Shown: positions 23,942 to 33,932, counted from the stretch's first letter. The stretch is DNA of 60,640 nt from an uncultured Spirochaetaceae bacterium (GCA_944392975.1 CALXYN010000006.1:1-60640), one strand, 5' to 3'. Program-made: numbers and translations. The notes: generated by a model not told the origin, from the letters alone.

Positions 23942-25017
23942 TTACCAAGCCTCTTCTCACTCTTCTCCACGGCTTCCCAGAGTCCGAGAATATACTCAGC
24001 ACCAAGAGCTCTGTCGTAAAGTCCATAACCTGGCATTGACACTTCTCCCCAGATTGCCCTTCCATGATCCGGTCTGATAGGACCATCAAAGCCTGTCTCA
24101 TAGAGAGCGCGTACAATTTCATAGAGATCAAAAGAACCATCCGATGAGAGATGTGCCGCTTCCTCAAATACGCCAGGAGCAAAATGGTGAAGATTTCTGA
24201 CATGTGCAAAATGCACACGGTCAGGAAGTGCACGGATGATTCCAGGAAGATCATTTTCAGGGTTCGTTCCGAAAGAACCTGCACAGAATGTGAGACCATT
24301 GAAAGGAGAATCAACAGCTTTCATCACACGGAGAATCTTTTCCTTGGATGTGATGATTCTTGGCAGTCCGAATACTGGCCAAGCCGGATCATCTGGATGG
24401 ATAGCCATCTTGATTCCATATTTCTCACATACAGGCTGAATAGCCTTAAGGAAATAAACGAGATTGTTGAAGAGTGTCTCTTCGTCAACATCCTTATATG
24501 CCTCAAAAAGCTCCTTAACCTTAGAAAGTCTCTCTGGCTCCCAACCTGGCATCACATAGCCATTTGAATTGCTGTTTGTCTGATCGAAGAACTTCTGTGG
24601 ATCGATGGAATCAACGACCTTCTGATCATAGGCAAGAACGGTGGCTCCATCGGGGCGCATCTTTGCGAGATCTGTTCTCGTCCAGTCAAATACAGGCATG
24701 AAATTATAGCAGACAAGCTTGATATCGCACTGAGCAAGATTCTCAAGAGTCTGAATGTAGTTCTCGATGTATTTATCGCGGCTAGGCTTGCCGATCTTGA
24801 TGTCATCATGAATGTTAACGCTCTCAATACCTGCAATCGTGAGACCAGCATCCTCAACTTCCTTCTTAAGAGCCTTAATCCTTTCTACTGGCCAGAGCTC
24901 TCCTGCCGGAATATCATAAAGTGTAGTGATTACCCCTGTTACACCTGGGACCTGTCTTATCTGCCAAAGTTTGACGGAATCGAATTTGTCGCCAAACCAT
25001 CTCATTGTCATCTGCAT
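23938..25017 (-). CDS. uxuA: Mannonate dehydratase
   Basis: The 359-residue TIM-barrel enzyme starts MQMTMRWFGDKFDSVKLWQI and contains VCYNFMPVFDWTRT, MAIHPDDPAWPVFGLPRI and the C-terminal RPDHGRAIWGE, all hallmarks of UxuA. It dehydrates D-mannonate to 2-keto-3-deoxygluconate with a divalent metal. AAGGAG lies 10 nt before the ATG. It is the first gene of the uxuA-gntR-uxuB operon, divergent from the NagB-like gene; kinase and aldolase genes for later steps are not in the window. Confidence 0.95.
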   Translation of the reverse strand: MQMTMRWFGDKFDSVKLWQIRQVPGVTGVITTLYDIPAGELWPVERIKALKKEVEDAGLTIAGIESVNIHDDIKIGKPSRDKYIENYIQTLENLAQCDIKLVCYNFMPVFDWTRTDLAKMRPDGATVLAYDQKVVDSIDPQKFFDQTNSNSNGYVMPGWEPERLSKVKELFEAYKDVDEETLFNNLVYFLKAIQPVCEKYGIKMAIHPDDPAWPVFGLPRIITSKEKILRVMKAVDSPFNGLTFCAGSFGTNPENDLPGIIRALPDRVHFAHVRNLHHFAPGVFEEAAHLSSDGSFDLYEIVRALYETGFDGPIRPDHGRAIWGEVSMPGYGLYDRALGAEYILGLWEAVEKSEKRLGK

Positions 25018-25049
25018 GGCTATTCTGCTCCTTTTTGTGATATACTAGT

Positions 25050-25078
25050 ATTTTAGAGCATGTATACACATTAGTAAA
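25050..25078 (-). promoter_or_regulatory. uxuA promoter with palindromic operator in its spacer
   Basis: On the minus strand TTTACT (25078-25073) and TAAAAT (25055-25050) are 17 bp apart. The spacer contains the perfect palindrome TGTATACA (25061-25068), with the GTATAC core found in UxuR/ExuR operators. A repressor bound there would block polymerase directly. Confidence 0.55.
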
Positions 25079-25140
25079 GAAGAAAAACATATCATTGCGT
25101 TAATTCATTAAAGCTTATATATTCACTTCAGGAGTAAACG

Positions 25141-25890
25141 ATGCGTATTACCATCTGCGAGAATAAAATAGAATTGGGACAGCAAGCAGCCTCTCTTGGA
25201 AGACACTGCATCAAGTCCTCGATAGAAAAACTCGGAAGAGCCAACGTGGCTTTCGTTACAGGAACAAGCCAGCTTGGACTTCTTTCATCTCTCAGGACAA
25301 AGGACCTTCAATGGGATAAGGTGAATGTATTCCTTCTTGATGAGTTCGTTGGACTCCCTGATGGACACAAGGCATCATCAGAGACATTTCTGAAGGAGAA
25401 CTTCCTCGATTATCTTCCGACAATCGGATCCTTCCACCCTATTTCAAGAAAAGCGGACTACAAATCAACATTGAAGGAAATGAATGCTTTAATGAAAGAG
25501 TATCCGCTTGATGTCGCATTCATCTGCATCGGTGAGAACGGACACCTTGCATTCAATGATCCACCAGCAGACTTCGATGCCAGGGATCCGTATATTGCAG
25601 TGGAACTTGAAAGAAGATCCAGAAGACAGCAGGTTGGCGAAGGCTGGTTCAATACTGTCGATGAAGTTCCTAATAAAGCAATAACGATGTCAGTTTTTGA
25701 AATACTCACAGCTCGTCATATCATATGTGCATGTCCGGATCAGCGAAAGGCAAAAGCTGTCGCCTCCTGTATTTTCGATGATATCTCACCGAATTCTCCG
25801 GCAGCCTCAATCAGAAGAAGAACGGAATGTACCCTCTATCTGGACAGACAATCCAGCTGTCTTGTTTTCGATGATTTCAGAATGCATTGA
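25141..25890 (+). CDS. Glucosamine-6-phosphate deaminase (NagB-like)
   Basis: The 249-residue protein has the NagB/6-phosphogluconolactonase fold: FVTGTSQLGLLSSL (phosphate binding), FLLDEFVGLPDGHKASSETF and GENGHLAFNDPPADFD, close to the NagB active-site segment. It would convert glucosamine-6-phosphate to fructose-6-phosphate and ammonia. It is slightly shorter than E. coli NagB (266 residues). CAGGAG precedes the ATG. It is divergent from uxuA and ends in a terminator. Confidence 0.82.
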   Translation: MRITICENKIELGQQAASLGRHCIKSSIEKLGRANVAFVTGTSQLGLLSSLRTKDLQWDKVNVFLLDEFVGLPDGHKASSETFLKENFLDYLPTIGSFHPISRKADYKSTLKEMNALMKEYPLDVAFICIGENGHLAFNDPPADFDARDPYIAVELERRSRRQQVGEGWFNTVDEVPNKAITMSVFEILTARHIICACPDQRKAKAVASCIFDDISPNSPAASIRRRTECTLYLDRQSSCLVFDDFRMH

Positions 25891-25916
25891 TTAATTGAGC
25901 ATTCTTTGAGAGCAAG

Positions 25917-25944
25917 CCCTCTGTTACAAGCAGAGGGTTTTTTG
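25917..25944 (+). terminator. Intrinsic terminator of the nagB-like gene
   Basis: CCCTCTG and CAGAGGG form a 7-bp stem with a 7-nt loop, followed by a run of seven T. Confidence 0.9.
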
Positions 25945-26010
25945 TAAACCCAAAATTCCAGATTTCTTATAAAATCCACAAAAGCCACAGATTCAGATAG
26001 CGACAGATAA

Positions 26011-26040
26011 TTGTGAATTTATTAGCATCCTTAGTATAAG
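26011..26040 (+). promoter_or_regulatory. Promoter of the TolC-RND efflux operon
   Basis: TTGTGA (26011-26016) and TATAAG (26035-26040) are 18 bp apart. Just downstream, TTTTGCCC and GGGAAAA (26050-26069) form an imperfect inverted repeat in the leader before AAGGAG. This could be an operator for a local repressor, though none is encoded beside the operon. Confidence 0.5.
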
Positions 26041-26084
26041 TGGGGAGCCTTTTGCCCATTTTGGGAAAATAAGGAGACAGAAAA

Positions 26085-27452
26085 ATGAAGATTCTACCAA
26101 AGTTTCTGGTTCTGATAGCGCTGATGCTGCCGGTCGGAGCAGAAAATCTTCCTGTTCTCACGCTTGATGATGCGCTTTCTGCAGCAGCAGAGAACAACAT
26201 CACGCTCAAGCAGGCTGCAATCACAGCAAACCAGAGAATCAGGAACGCAAACAATTATATCAAGGACTATCTTCCGACATTCGGCCTGTCATTAAGTGCT
26301 GATACAGGAGTCTCTTTTCCAAGCACATCAGTGGAAAAGACAACCTTTAACGGCATCGGGATGGATTTAAGCGCTTCAGCTTCATTCTCCTACACGCTTT
26401 CAGGTTCTGAAATAACGGACGGGGCATCAAGAAGACTAGAGAAGGAAGCTGCTTCACTTGATTATGAAAACTCATACTCTTCTCTGGAAGATGGAATCAC
26501 ATCTGCATACTGGACACTTGCCACATACGATATTGCTATCGAGAATGCAAAGACATCCCTTGAAGACATGCAGGACAGCTATAATTCCACTCTTGATATG
26601 TATAATGCCGGTGTTACAGATGAACTTACACTTTCAAACATCGAACTTGCATTGAATGATGCCGAGATAGCTCTTACTGAGGCAGAGAATAACAAAGCCC
26701 TGGCACTTGCTTCATTCAAGGCTTTGACAGGAATCGAAGAGGATTTCCAGACTGAGCCAATGCCTGAGACAGTCCTTCTCTCTCTGCCCACAGCTGAAGA
26801 ACTCTTTGCAGAATATGCAGAAGGCACATGGGAGATCAGGAATGCAAGAAATGCACTGATGTCTGCTGAAAACAGCAAGAAAGAAGCCACCCTAAACCAG
26901 TATATGCCGACAGTTACGGCAAATGTCGGCTACACCTATCAAGGTGGAATTTCCTCAAAAGCTAATGCGTTGACCGGACTCGCTGCAGGACAGTATGGAA
27001 CAAATGCAAATAACCTCACAGGTTCCATCACTGTCAATGTTCCACTCAGCTCCTACATTCCCGGAAGTTCCGTAGATGTACTGAAGCAGACGGCTGAAAA
27101 CAATGTCAAGCTTAGCAGCCTTACTCTCCAGAACACACAGGACAGCCTTCTTTCTACTATCAGGGAAGATGTTATCACAATCGAACAGCAGCAGGCACGG
27201 TTCGGAATGCTGGAGAAGAGTCTTGAAATCGCAAAACGGACATATGAGCTGAGGGAAGAATCCTATAATGCCGGTCTCTCTTCCGCCTCAGAACTTGCAG
27301 ACAGCAGGACAGCGCTGCTTGAAGCACAGAACGCACTGCTCTCGTCAAGGCTTACACATCTTCTTTCATCATACAATCTTGCATCTACACTTGGTATAAA
27401 TCTGCAGGAACTGCAGGAGACATACTCTACAACAGAAAAGGAAACGATATAA
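26085..27452 (+). CDS. TolC-family outer-membrane efflux protein
   Basis: The 455-residue protein has a signal peptide (MKILPKFLVLIALMLPVGAEN) and two related halves of long helices and strands typical of TolC trimers, for example LTLDDALSAAAENN at the start of the first and YNAGLSSASELADSRTALLEAQNALL in the second. It forms the outer-membrane channel of the tripartite pump with the next two gene products. AAGGAG precedes the ATG. It shows that the organism has an outer membrane. Confidence 0.9.
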   Translation: MKILPKFLVLIALMLPVGAENLPVLTLDDALSAAAENNITLKQAAITANQRIRNANNYIKDYLPTFGLSLSADTGVSFPSTSVEKTTFNGIGMDLSASASFSYTLSGSEITDGASRRLEKEAASLDYENSYSSLEDGITSAYWTLATYDIAIENAKTSLEDMQDSYNSTLDMYNAGVTDELTLSNIELALNDAEIALTEAENNKALALASFKALTGIEEDFQTEPMPETVLLSLPTAEELFAEYAEGTWEIRNARNALMSAENSKKEATLNQYMPTVTANVGYTYQGGISSKANALTGLAAGQYGTNANNLTGSITVNVPLSSYIPGSSVDVLKQTAENNVKLSSLTLQNTQDSLLSTIREDVITIEQQQARFGMLEKSLEIAKRTYELREESYNAGLSSASELADSRTALLEAQNALLSSRLTHLLSSYNLASTLGINLQELQETYSTTEKETI

Positions 27453-27453
27453 A

Positions 27454-28446
27454 ATGAGCGACGAAAACAAGAAAACAGTTGAAGAGCCAGACTTTGAAAA
27501 GCTTGCGAAAACAACAGCTCCAAGCAAGTTCAACAAAATTGTCACTTTGATTCTCGTGGCAATCTGTGTGATTCTTGCGGCATTCATAATCTTCAGAATG
27601 GTATCAACTGCGCCAGATAGACAGCTGGCAGCTCCAGTTGCAGATAATGCCGTTGCCACCGTCAACGTATCTGCAGAACCTGCATATACCGGAACATTCT
27701 CCAAGGTATCAAGGCTTAATGGAGAAGTAAGAAGAGCAGGAGACAGCATCGCAGTCTATCCAGATGCACAATCCGGAACTGTCACAGAGGTTCTCGTGAA
27801 AAGAGGTGACAGAGTCTCTGTAGGCGACACAGTTGCTTATATTGACCCATCCCGTCCAGGTGCCTCTTATAAGACAAGCCCTGTCATTGCCAAAGTATCC
27901 GGTATCGTCACAGATATTCCTGTTGCTGTCGGACAGACAGTCTCTGCTTCTCAGCCAATCATCAACATTGCTGGAGAAAGCGAGCTTGTCGTAGAAGCTT
28001 CCATACCAGAAAAGTTCCTCGGTACAGTCGCGGTTGGAATGAAGGCAGAACTTGAAAGTGTCGCATATCCTGGAAGAATCTATGAGGGAACACTCACCTA
28101 CCTTGCTCCAACTGTGGATCCAACAACAAGATCTTCGGAAATTGAGATCCGCTTTACCGGCAATACAGATGGCCTCAAGGAAGGCATGTACCTCCGTCTG
28201 AATCTTGAGACAGAGCATATCGACAATGCACTCATGGTTCCAGACTCTGCGCTTGATACATACCTTGGTGAAGATATCGTCTACACCGTAGATGGAAATA
28301 CAGCCCGCCGTACACCTGTTACAGTTGGCAGCTCAAATGGACTTGAAACAGTAATCACATCAGGCCTTTCTGAGGGAGACCTGGTCATCACAGCTGGAAA
28401 CGTAATGGATGGAACAACCATCAACGTAGTCAATCAGGAGAACTAA
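27454..28446 (+). CDS. RND efflux periplasmic adaptor (membrane fusion) protein
   Basis: The 330-residue protein has one N-terminal transmembrane segment (IVTLILVAICVILAAFIIF, about residues 29-47). A split lipoyl-like hairpin domain (VTEVLVKRGDRVSVGDTVAY and VSGIVTDIPVAVGQTVSASQ) is followed by beta-barrel and proximal domains. It links the RND pump to the TolC channel. It begins 1 bp after the tolC-like stop and ends just before the pump gene. Confidence 0.92.
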   Translation: MSDENKKTVEEPDFEKLAKTTAPSKFNKIVTLILVAICVILAAFIIFRMVSTAPDRQLAAPVADNAVATVNVSAEPAYTGTFSKVSRLNGEVRRAGDSIAVYPDAQSGTVTEVLVKRGDRVSVGDTVAYIDPSRPGASYKTSPVIAKVSGIVTDIPVAVGQTVSASQPIINIAGESELVVEASIPEKFLGTVAVGMKAELESVAYPGRIYEGTLTYLAPTVDPTTRSSEIEIRFTGNTDGLKEGMYLRLNLETEHIDNALMVPDSALDTYLGEDIVYTVDGNTARRTPVTVGSSNGLETVITSGLSEGDLVITAGNVMDGTTINVVNQEN

Positions 28447-31400
28447 ATGACACTGTCTGAATTATCAGTAAGACGACCAGTTCTTATGACAATGGTCTAT
28501 GTCCTGATCTGCGTCATCTGTGTTGTCTTCCTACCCCGCTTGGACATAGCACTCTATCCAGAAGTTGACCTTCCCGTCATCTCTGTAATGGTCAGATGCG
28601 AGGATGCAGGACCGGAAGAGATTGAGCTTCAGGTAACGGAAATAATGGAAGATGCCCTGCAATCCTTGCAGAATCTCGATACCATGACTTCTGTTTCCAG
28701 AGAAGGAATGGCAATGGTCATCCTCGAGTTCGATTACGGAACGGATCTTGACGAGGCTGCCGATGATGTGAATACCATCACATCCATGCTTTCAAGAAGG
28801 CTCCCAGACTGGGCTGAGAACCCTACTGTCATGCGTTTTGACTCCATGGGATCTGGATCCATCATGCGTCTCACACTCACTGGAGACAGAACAGAGGCAG
28901 AGCTTCAGTACATCGCAGAGAATACAATCCAGCCGCTTCTCGAAAGAATCGATGGTGTATCACAGGTGAATGTATATGGTGGTTCTCCTGTAGAATATAC
29001 CGTTGAAGTTGATCCGAACAGACTCGAGGCATATAACCTTACAATAAGCCAGATTTCATCAATGATTGCAGCCCGCAATATCCAGAGTTCAGGCGGAGAA
29101 ATCACGCAGCGTGGCATGGACTACCAGATCACTGCAGATGCCCGCTACATGACAATACAGGATATTGAAGAGACTATAGTCGGTTATACAACTGCAGGAA
29201 CTCCGATTTACTTGCAGGATGTTGCAGATGTAGTTGAGGATACAGCTTCCGGCGGACGTCTCTCCTACCTCGATGGAAACGAGATTGTCACAATAAATAT
29301 CTCAAATGAATCTGACAGCAACGAGACAACAGTTGCCAAAACTATACGCGAAGAACTTCCAAACATACAGGCAGAACTGGATTCCGACCTGACGCTATTC
29401 ATTCAGAGGGATTCCACAGAGATGATTACCGATACAATGGATGAGGTTGTCAACTCCGCTATTCAGGGTGTCATTCTGGCTGCCGCCATCATCTTCGTCT
29501 TCCTCCGCGGAATCAAGGCAACCATCATCATTTCTCTGTCAATGCCGATTTGTATTCTCATCACGCTGATGCTCATGTCCGTAACAGGAATGTCCGTCAA
29601 TGCAATGAGTATGTCAGGTCTTATCCTTGGTATCGGTATGACCGTTGATGCTTCAATCATCATTCTGGAAAACACCTACTCATTCCGTATGAAGGGAGAA
29701 AGGAGCGCTGTCTCAGCTATTCTCGGAAGCAAGAACATGTTCACCGCAATCTGTGCTTCCACGCTCACGACAATCTGTGTATTCGTGCCTATCCTCATCT
29801 ATAAGTACGATATCGGCATGATAGGAATCATGTTCCAGGATCTTGTCATCACAGTATGTATCTCGCTCTTCGCTTCGCTCTTTGTAGCTGTAACCCTTGT
29901 TCCAGCTCTTTGCGGATCCATCCTGAAGATCAACACAAGGACACAGAAGCCGCTCAAGTGGAAACCTCTGAGAGTCATTGACGATGCGATGACAAGAGGA
30001 GAAATGCACATGAGAAATGCATATGTCAGGGTTCTCAACTTCTTCCTTGACAGAAAGTTCCTCCTGATTCTCCTTCTAATCCTCCTGCTTATCGTCTCCC
30101 TTATCAAATTCGGAGACCTCGGAATATCGCTTATCCCGATGTCGACAACTGATGACTCAGTAACACTTGATCTCACTCTCGCTCAAGGAACAACTCAGGA
30201 TATTACGAAAGAATATGTCTTCGAGATGGAGAGAAAGGTACTTGATACATTGCCAAGGGAGTCATATGAATCGATTCTCACGGAAGTCGCCACGAACACA
30301 GGATCCATCGAAATAAGCCTTCCACCGATTACGGAACAGACCTACTCTGTTTCAGATATCCAGAACATGCTGAGACCGCTTCTTAACGAGAACCCAGAAG
30401 CAGACTGGATTTTCTCGAACATGAGATCGATGACAGGCTCCGGTATCCAGGTAGCAATCCACTCCGATGATACCGCACTCTCTCTGGAGACTGCTGACCA
30501 GATTGTAGACATTCTCCAGACTTATGTGCCACAGGTTGAGAATATCGGAACAGACCTTGATAATGGTGCTCCGAAGTACTCTATTGAGATTGATCAGCAG
30601 AGAGCTCAGGATCTTGGTGTTACGATGAGCAGCCTCACACAGACTGTTCAGGCAGCTCTTTCCGGTGTCACGGCAACGCAGATTTCCACATTCGACAACG
30701 ATACCACATATGATCTTGTTGTCAGAATCGATGAGGACCAGATTCAGTCTGTAGAGGATCTTGAATCGCTTATGATCCCAACATCCACAGGTGGTACGGT
30801 CCGTCTTGACGCCGTTGCAAACCTTGTCGAAGGAACAGCTCCGCTGTCCATCATGAGAGAGGACAAGGAACGTATTAACCATGTTTCTGCAAGCATCCTC
30901 GAAGGATATGCCGCTAACGAGGTACAGGCAGCTGTCGACAGGGCTCTCGAAGAGCATCTCGTTCTTCCAGAAGGCGTAACGCTTGAACAGACTGGAGAAA
31001 TGTCAATGTTCGCAGAATACCTGCCGACAATGATCATGATCATCATCCTCGCGCTCTTCCTGGTTTATGCAGTCATGGCAGCACAGTTCGAATCCCTGAT
31101 TGACCCGCTCATCATCTTCGCGACCATTCCGCTTTTGATGATTGGTGTTATCTGGATCCATGTGGCAATGGGACAGCAGTTCTCGCTCTTCAGTATTGTC
31201 GGTATCGTTGCTCTCATCGGAACAGTCGTTAACAATGGTATTGTTCTCGTTGACTGCATCAACCGCCTTGTCGATCAGAAAGTTCCTGTAAAGCAGGCCT
31301 GTCTACAGGCAGCATATGGACGTCTGAGACCTATTCTGATGACCACCCTCACTACAATTCTGGGAATGATTCCTATGGCATTCTTCCCTGGAGAAGGTGC

Positions 31401-31599
31401 GGAAATGATGCAGCCTCTGGCTGTTACATTCACAGGTGGTATCATTACCGGTGCGTTCCTCACACTGCTTCTGTCTCCAACTCTCTACCTGATTTTCAAC
31501 AAGCGCAGAGAAAAGAAATTCAATGATCCTGATACGCTTGTCAACCAGCTCAGAGAATACGACATGAGGCGTCTGAAACAAATCGATGATATAATCTGA
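28447..31599 (+). CDS. RND-family efflux pump (HAE1/AcrB-like)
   Basis: The 1050-residue inner-membrane transporter has the standard twelve-helix plan with two large periplasmic loops. The N terminus is MTLSELSVRRPVLMTMVYVL; helix 4 includes GMSVNAMSMSGLILGIGMTVDASIIILEN with a membrane Asp; and the second half carries GIVALIGTVVNNGIVLVD. It exports hydrophobic compounds using the proton gradient; substrates cannot be deduced. Its ATG directly follows the adaptor stop codon. Confidence 0.93.
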   Translation: MTLSELSVRRPVLMTMVYVLICVICVVFLPRLDIALYPEVDLPVISVMVRCEDAGPEEIELQVTEIMEDALQSLQNLDTMTSVSREGMAMVILEFDYGTDLDEAADDVNTITSMLSRRLPDWAENPTVMRFDSMGSGSIMRLTLTGDRTEAELQYIAENTIQPLLERIDGVSQVNVYGGSPVEYTVEVDPNRLEAYNLTISQISSMIAARNIQSSGGEITQRGMDYQITADARYMTIQDIEETIVGYTTAGTPIYLQDVADVVEDTASGGRLSYLDGNEIVTINISNESDSNETTVAKTIREELPNIQAELDSDLTLFIQRDSTEMITDTMDEVVNSAIQGVILAAAIIFVFLRGIKATIIISLSMPICILITLMLMSVTGMSVNAMSMSGLILGIGMTVDASIIILENTYSFRMKGERSAVSAILGSKNMFTAICASTLTTICVFVPILIYKYDIGMIGIMFQDLVITVCISLFASLFVAVTLVPALCGSILKINTRTQKPLKWKPLRVIDDAMTRGEMHMRNAYVRVLNFFLDRKFLLILLLILLLIVSLIKFGDLGISLIPMSTTDDSVTLDLTLAQGTTQDITKEYVFEMERKVLDTLPRESYESILTEVATNTGSIEISLPPITEQTYSVSDIQNMLRPLLNENPEADWIFSNMRSMTGSGIQVAIHSDDTALSLETADQIVDILQTYVPQVENIGTDLDNGAPKYSIEIDQQRAQDLGVTMSSLTQTVQAALSGVTATQISTFDNDTTYDLVVRIDEDQIQSVEDLESLMIPTSTGGTVRLDAVANLVEGTAPLSIMREDKERINHVSASILEGYAANEVQAAVDRALEEHLVLPEGVTLEQTGEMSMFAEYLPTMIMIIILALFLVYAVMAAQFESLIDPLIIFATIPLLMIGVIWIHVAMGQQFSLFSIVGIVALIGTVVNNGIVLVDCINRLVDQKVPVKQACLQAAYGRLRPILMTTLTTILGMIPMAFFPGEGAEMMQPLAVTFTGGIITGAFLTLLLSPTLYLIFNKRREKKFNDPDTLVNQLREYDMRRLKQIDDII

Positions 31600-31606
31600 T
31601 CATCTC

Positions 31607-31636
31607 CCCCGGCAGAAAATGCCGGGGTTTATTTTT
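31607..31636 (+). terminator. Intrinsic terminator of the efflux operon
   Basis: CCCCGGC and GCCGGGG form a 7-bp GC stem with loop AGAAAAT, followed by TTTATTTTT. Confidence 0.92.
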
Positions 31637-31743
31637 CTGCGTAATAACGTGTTTTAATTAAGATAATACTGCATTATAAGCAATTTTCTCTTTCATGTTT
31701 GCCAGATGCCGAAAACTGACTTAGACTGATGCTGGAGGAAAAG

Positions 31744-33486
31744 ATGGACAGGAAACTTACAGAAGAACTTATTGATGCAGCAGCAGGGAAACGTCAGTGC
31801 GATATCGTAATCAGAAACGCAAAAGTCGTTGATGTATGCAATAAAGAGATATTCAATGCCGATGTATACATTCTTTCCGGAATGATTGTAGGTTTCGATG
31901 GAAACAGAAGCGCAAAGGAAGAATACGATGCAAAAGGCAGGTACCTTCTGCCAGGTCTGATAGATGCCCACTGTCATATTGAATCATCACACCTCTCCCC
32001 TTCGGAGTTCTCAGATGCAGTGATACCATGCGGAACAACAACGGTCATCGCAGATCCTCATGAGATATGCAATGTCACAGGGCTGGATGGTATGGCTTAT
32101 ATGCTGAAAGCATCGGAAAACATTCCGCTCTCTGTGTTTCTGATGTTCCCCTCCTGTGTTCCCGCAACTCCTTTTGAACATGCTGGAGCTGTTCTGAATG
32201 CACCGGAGGTTGAAAAGTATATTGATAACCCACGTGTTCTGGGGCTGGGAGAAATGATGAATTACCCGGGAGTCGCTTCCAGGAATGAGATGGTCATGGA
32301 CAAGCTTGAGTCCGCTTACAGGAGAAATAAAAATATCGATGGACATGCGCCTTCCATTACAGGACCGGCTCTTGATGGATATGCAGCAGCTGGTATAACG
32401 ACTGACCATGAATGTGAGACGCCGGAAGAGCTTCATGACAAGATACGCAAGGGCATGTATGTCATGCTCCGTGAAGGAACAGCATGCAGGAATGTTCTTC
32501 AGCTTCTGCCAGGAGTCAACGAAAGGAATTCTTCAAGGCTTTTATTCTGTACGGATGACAGGCAGCCACAATCAATAGTACGTGACGGTCATGTAAATTA
32601 TGGCGTATCGCTGGCTATCAGAAACGGGCTTGATCCGATAACTGCAATTTCTATTGCAACGCTTAATGCTTCAATCTGCTATCATCTTGATGACCGAGGA
32701 ATGATAGCACCAGGAAAACGTGCGGATTTCATTCTCACGTCCTCAATAGATAAAGGCATTGTCCCTGAAGAAGTATTCATACAGGGAAAGAAAGCCGCTG
32801 AAAACGGCAGGATACTGGCGAAAGCTCCACATACAGAACCCACCGGCGTCAGTGGCAGGATGGAAGTGAAGGACTTTTCCAGGAAAAAGCTCTCACTTCG
32901 TCCGGGATCTGACCATGTGAGAATCATCGATATTATCCCAGGTGGTGTTGTCACAGGAAATGGAGAAGGATGGATAAAACGCGACGAAAACGGTGAATGG
33001 ATTCACGAAAGCGACAAAGACATTCTGAAACTTGCCGTAATAGAACGCCATCATGGAACTGGAAATGTTGCAACAGCACTGATCCGTGGATATGGAATGA
33101 AGCATGGTTCTGTTGCTGTCTCGATTGCCCATGACTCACACAACATCATTGTAATCGGAGACAATGATGAAGATATGGTCAGAGCTGTAGAGAAACTGAT
33201 TTCACTTGGTGGTGGAATCACAATGTACAAGGATGGAAAGGAACTTGGAACACACCGTCTGGAGATTGCGGGATTGATGACAGATCTCCCTCTTGAGGAA
33301 GTTACGAAGTGCCTCGACGAGATGCACGAAATTGCTGAGAGAGAACTAGAGGTGAATAAATCAATCGATCCATTCATGACACTGTGCTTCATGGCACTTC
33401 CAGTAATCCCGTCATTGAAGCTCACGGACTGTGGCTTATTCGATGTGGACAAATTCTCATTCACTGATATCGCCATCAAGGACTGA
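31744..33486 (+). CDS. ade: Adenine deaminase
   Basis: The 580-residue amidohydrolase carries the metal site LLPGLIDAHCHIESSHLSP, then TTTVIADPHEI, the GLGEMMNYPGV segment, HAP and TDHE motifs, and FCTDDRQP, all characteristic of the Ade family. It deaminates adenine to hypoxanthine in purine salvage. The ATG at 31744 is preferred over an in-frame ATG at 31729, because GGAGG lies between them at the right distance from the second. No purine riboswitch is seen upstream. The 3' end overlaps recX by 30 bp. Confidence 0.94.
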   Translation: MDRKLTEELIDAAAGKRQCDIVIRNAKVVDVCNKEIFNADVYILSGMIVGFDGNRSAKEEYDAKGRYLLPGLIDAHCHIESSHLSPSEFSDAVIPCGTTTVIADPHEICNVTGLDGMAYMLKASENIPLSVFLMFPSCVPATPFEHAGAVLNAPEVEKYIDNPRVLGLGEMMNYPGVASRNEMVMDKLESAYRRNKNIDGHAPSITGPALDGYAAAGITTDHECETPEELHDKIRKGMYVMLREGTACRNVLQLLPGVNERNSSRLLFCTDDRQPQSIVRDGHVNYGVSLAIRNGLDPITAISIATLNASICYHLDDRGMIAPGKRADFILTSSIDKGIVPEEVFIQGKKAAENGRILAKAPHTEPTGVSGRMEVKDFSRKKLSLRPGSDHVRIIDIIPGGVVTGNGEGWIKRDENGEWIHESDKDILKLAVIERHHGTGNVATALIRGYGMKHGSVAVSIAHDSHNIIVIGDNDEDMVRAVEKLISLGGGITMYKDGKELGTHRLEIAGLMTDLPLEEVTKCLDEMHEIAERELEVNKSIDPFMTLCFMALPVIPSLKLTDCGLFDVDKFSFTDIAIKD

Positions 33487-33897
33487 GAACGCTTTTCTGA
33501 TTTCACTTTCACGAAATCCCTTTCTGATGAGGAGAGCCCTGGCGCCCTCCTCTCCTTTTTTCCGTATCAGGCTTTCAAGATATACCGAAAGAGGTTTCAA
33601 ATAGAGTTCATTCTCCCATGCTTCAGAAAGCATCCTATCCGCTATATCAGAGGGAGTACCTTTATCACGGAGACGCATACGGAGAATTGCCCGGCCTTCA
33701 GGGTTCTTTCTCAGTCTTGAACGTATATAGCTTTCTGCAAATCGTTCTTCTGAGAGACTATTCTCTGAAAGAAGGCGTGAAATCGCTTCATCGATTTCAT
33801 TGGATGGAAAACCTTTATCTTTGAGCTTTTCCCTGATTTCTTTTTCTGTATGCTCTCTCATGGAAAGCAGTTTTAGGGCTTTGTCATACGCATCCAT
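33457..33897 (-). CDS. recX: Regulatory protein RecX
   Basis: The 146-residue all-helical protein has RecX repeats: ALKLLSMREHTEKEIREKLKDKGF, then LSEERFAESYIRSRLR and LIRKGFRESEIRKAF. RecX binds RecA filaments and modulates their activity. recA is not adjacent. There is no Shine-Dalgarno sequence before the ATG; TATCAT ends 6 nt upstream with TTGCCT as -35, so the transcript is probably leaderless. Confidence 0.88.
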   Translation of the reverse strand: MDAYDKALKLLSMREHTEKEIREKLKDKGFPSNEIDEAISRLLSENSLSEERFAESYIRSRLRKNPEGRAILRMRLRDKGTPSDIADRMLSEAWENELYLKPLSVYLESLIRKKGEEGARALLIRKGFRESEIRKAFSVLDGDISE

Positions 33898-33903
33898 GGG
33901 ATG

Positions 33904-33932
33904 ATGATATGAAAAACAAGGATTACAGGCAA
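33904..33932 (-). promoter_or_regulatory. Promoter predicting a leaderless recX mRNA
   Basis: On the minus strand TTGCCT (33932-33927), a 17-bp spacer and TATCAT (33909-33904) are followed by 6 nt and the recX ATG. Confidence 0.6.

Noticed and set aside
31640-31743. Purine riboswitch ahead of adenine deaminase
   Set aside because: No conserved three-way-junction sequence or P1 pairing could be found in the short leader.
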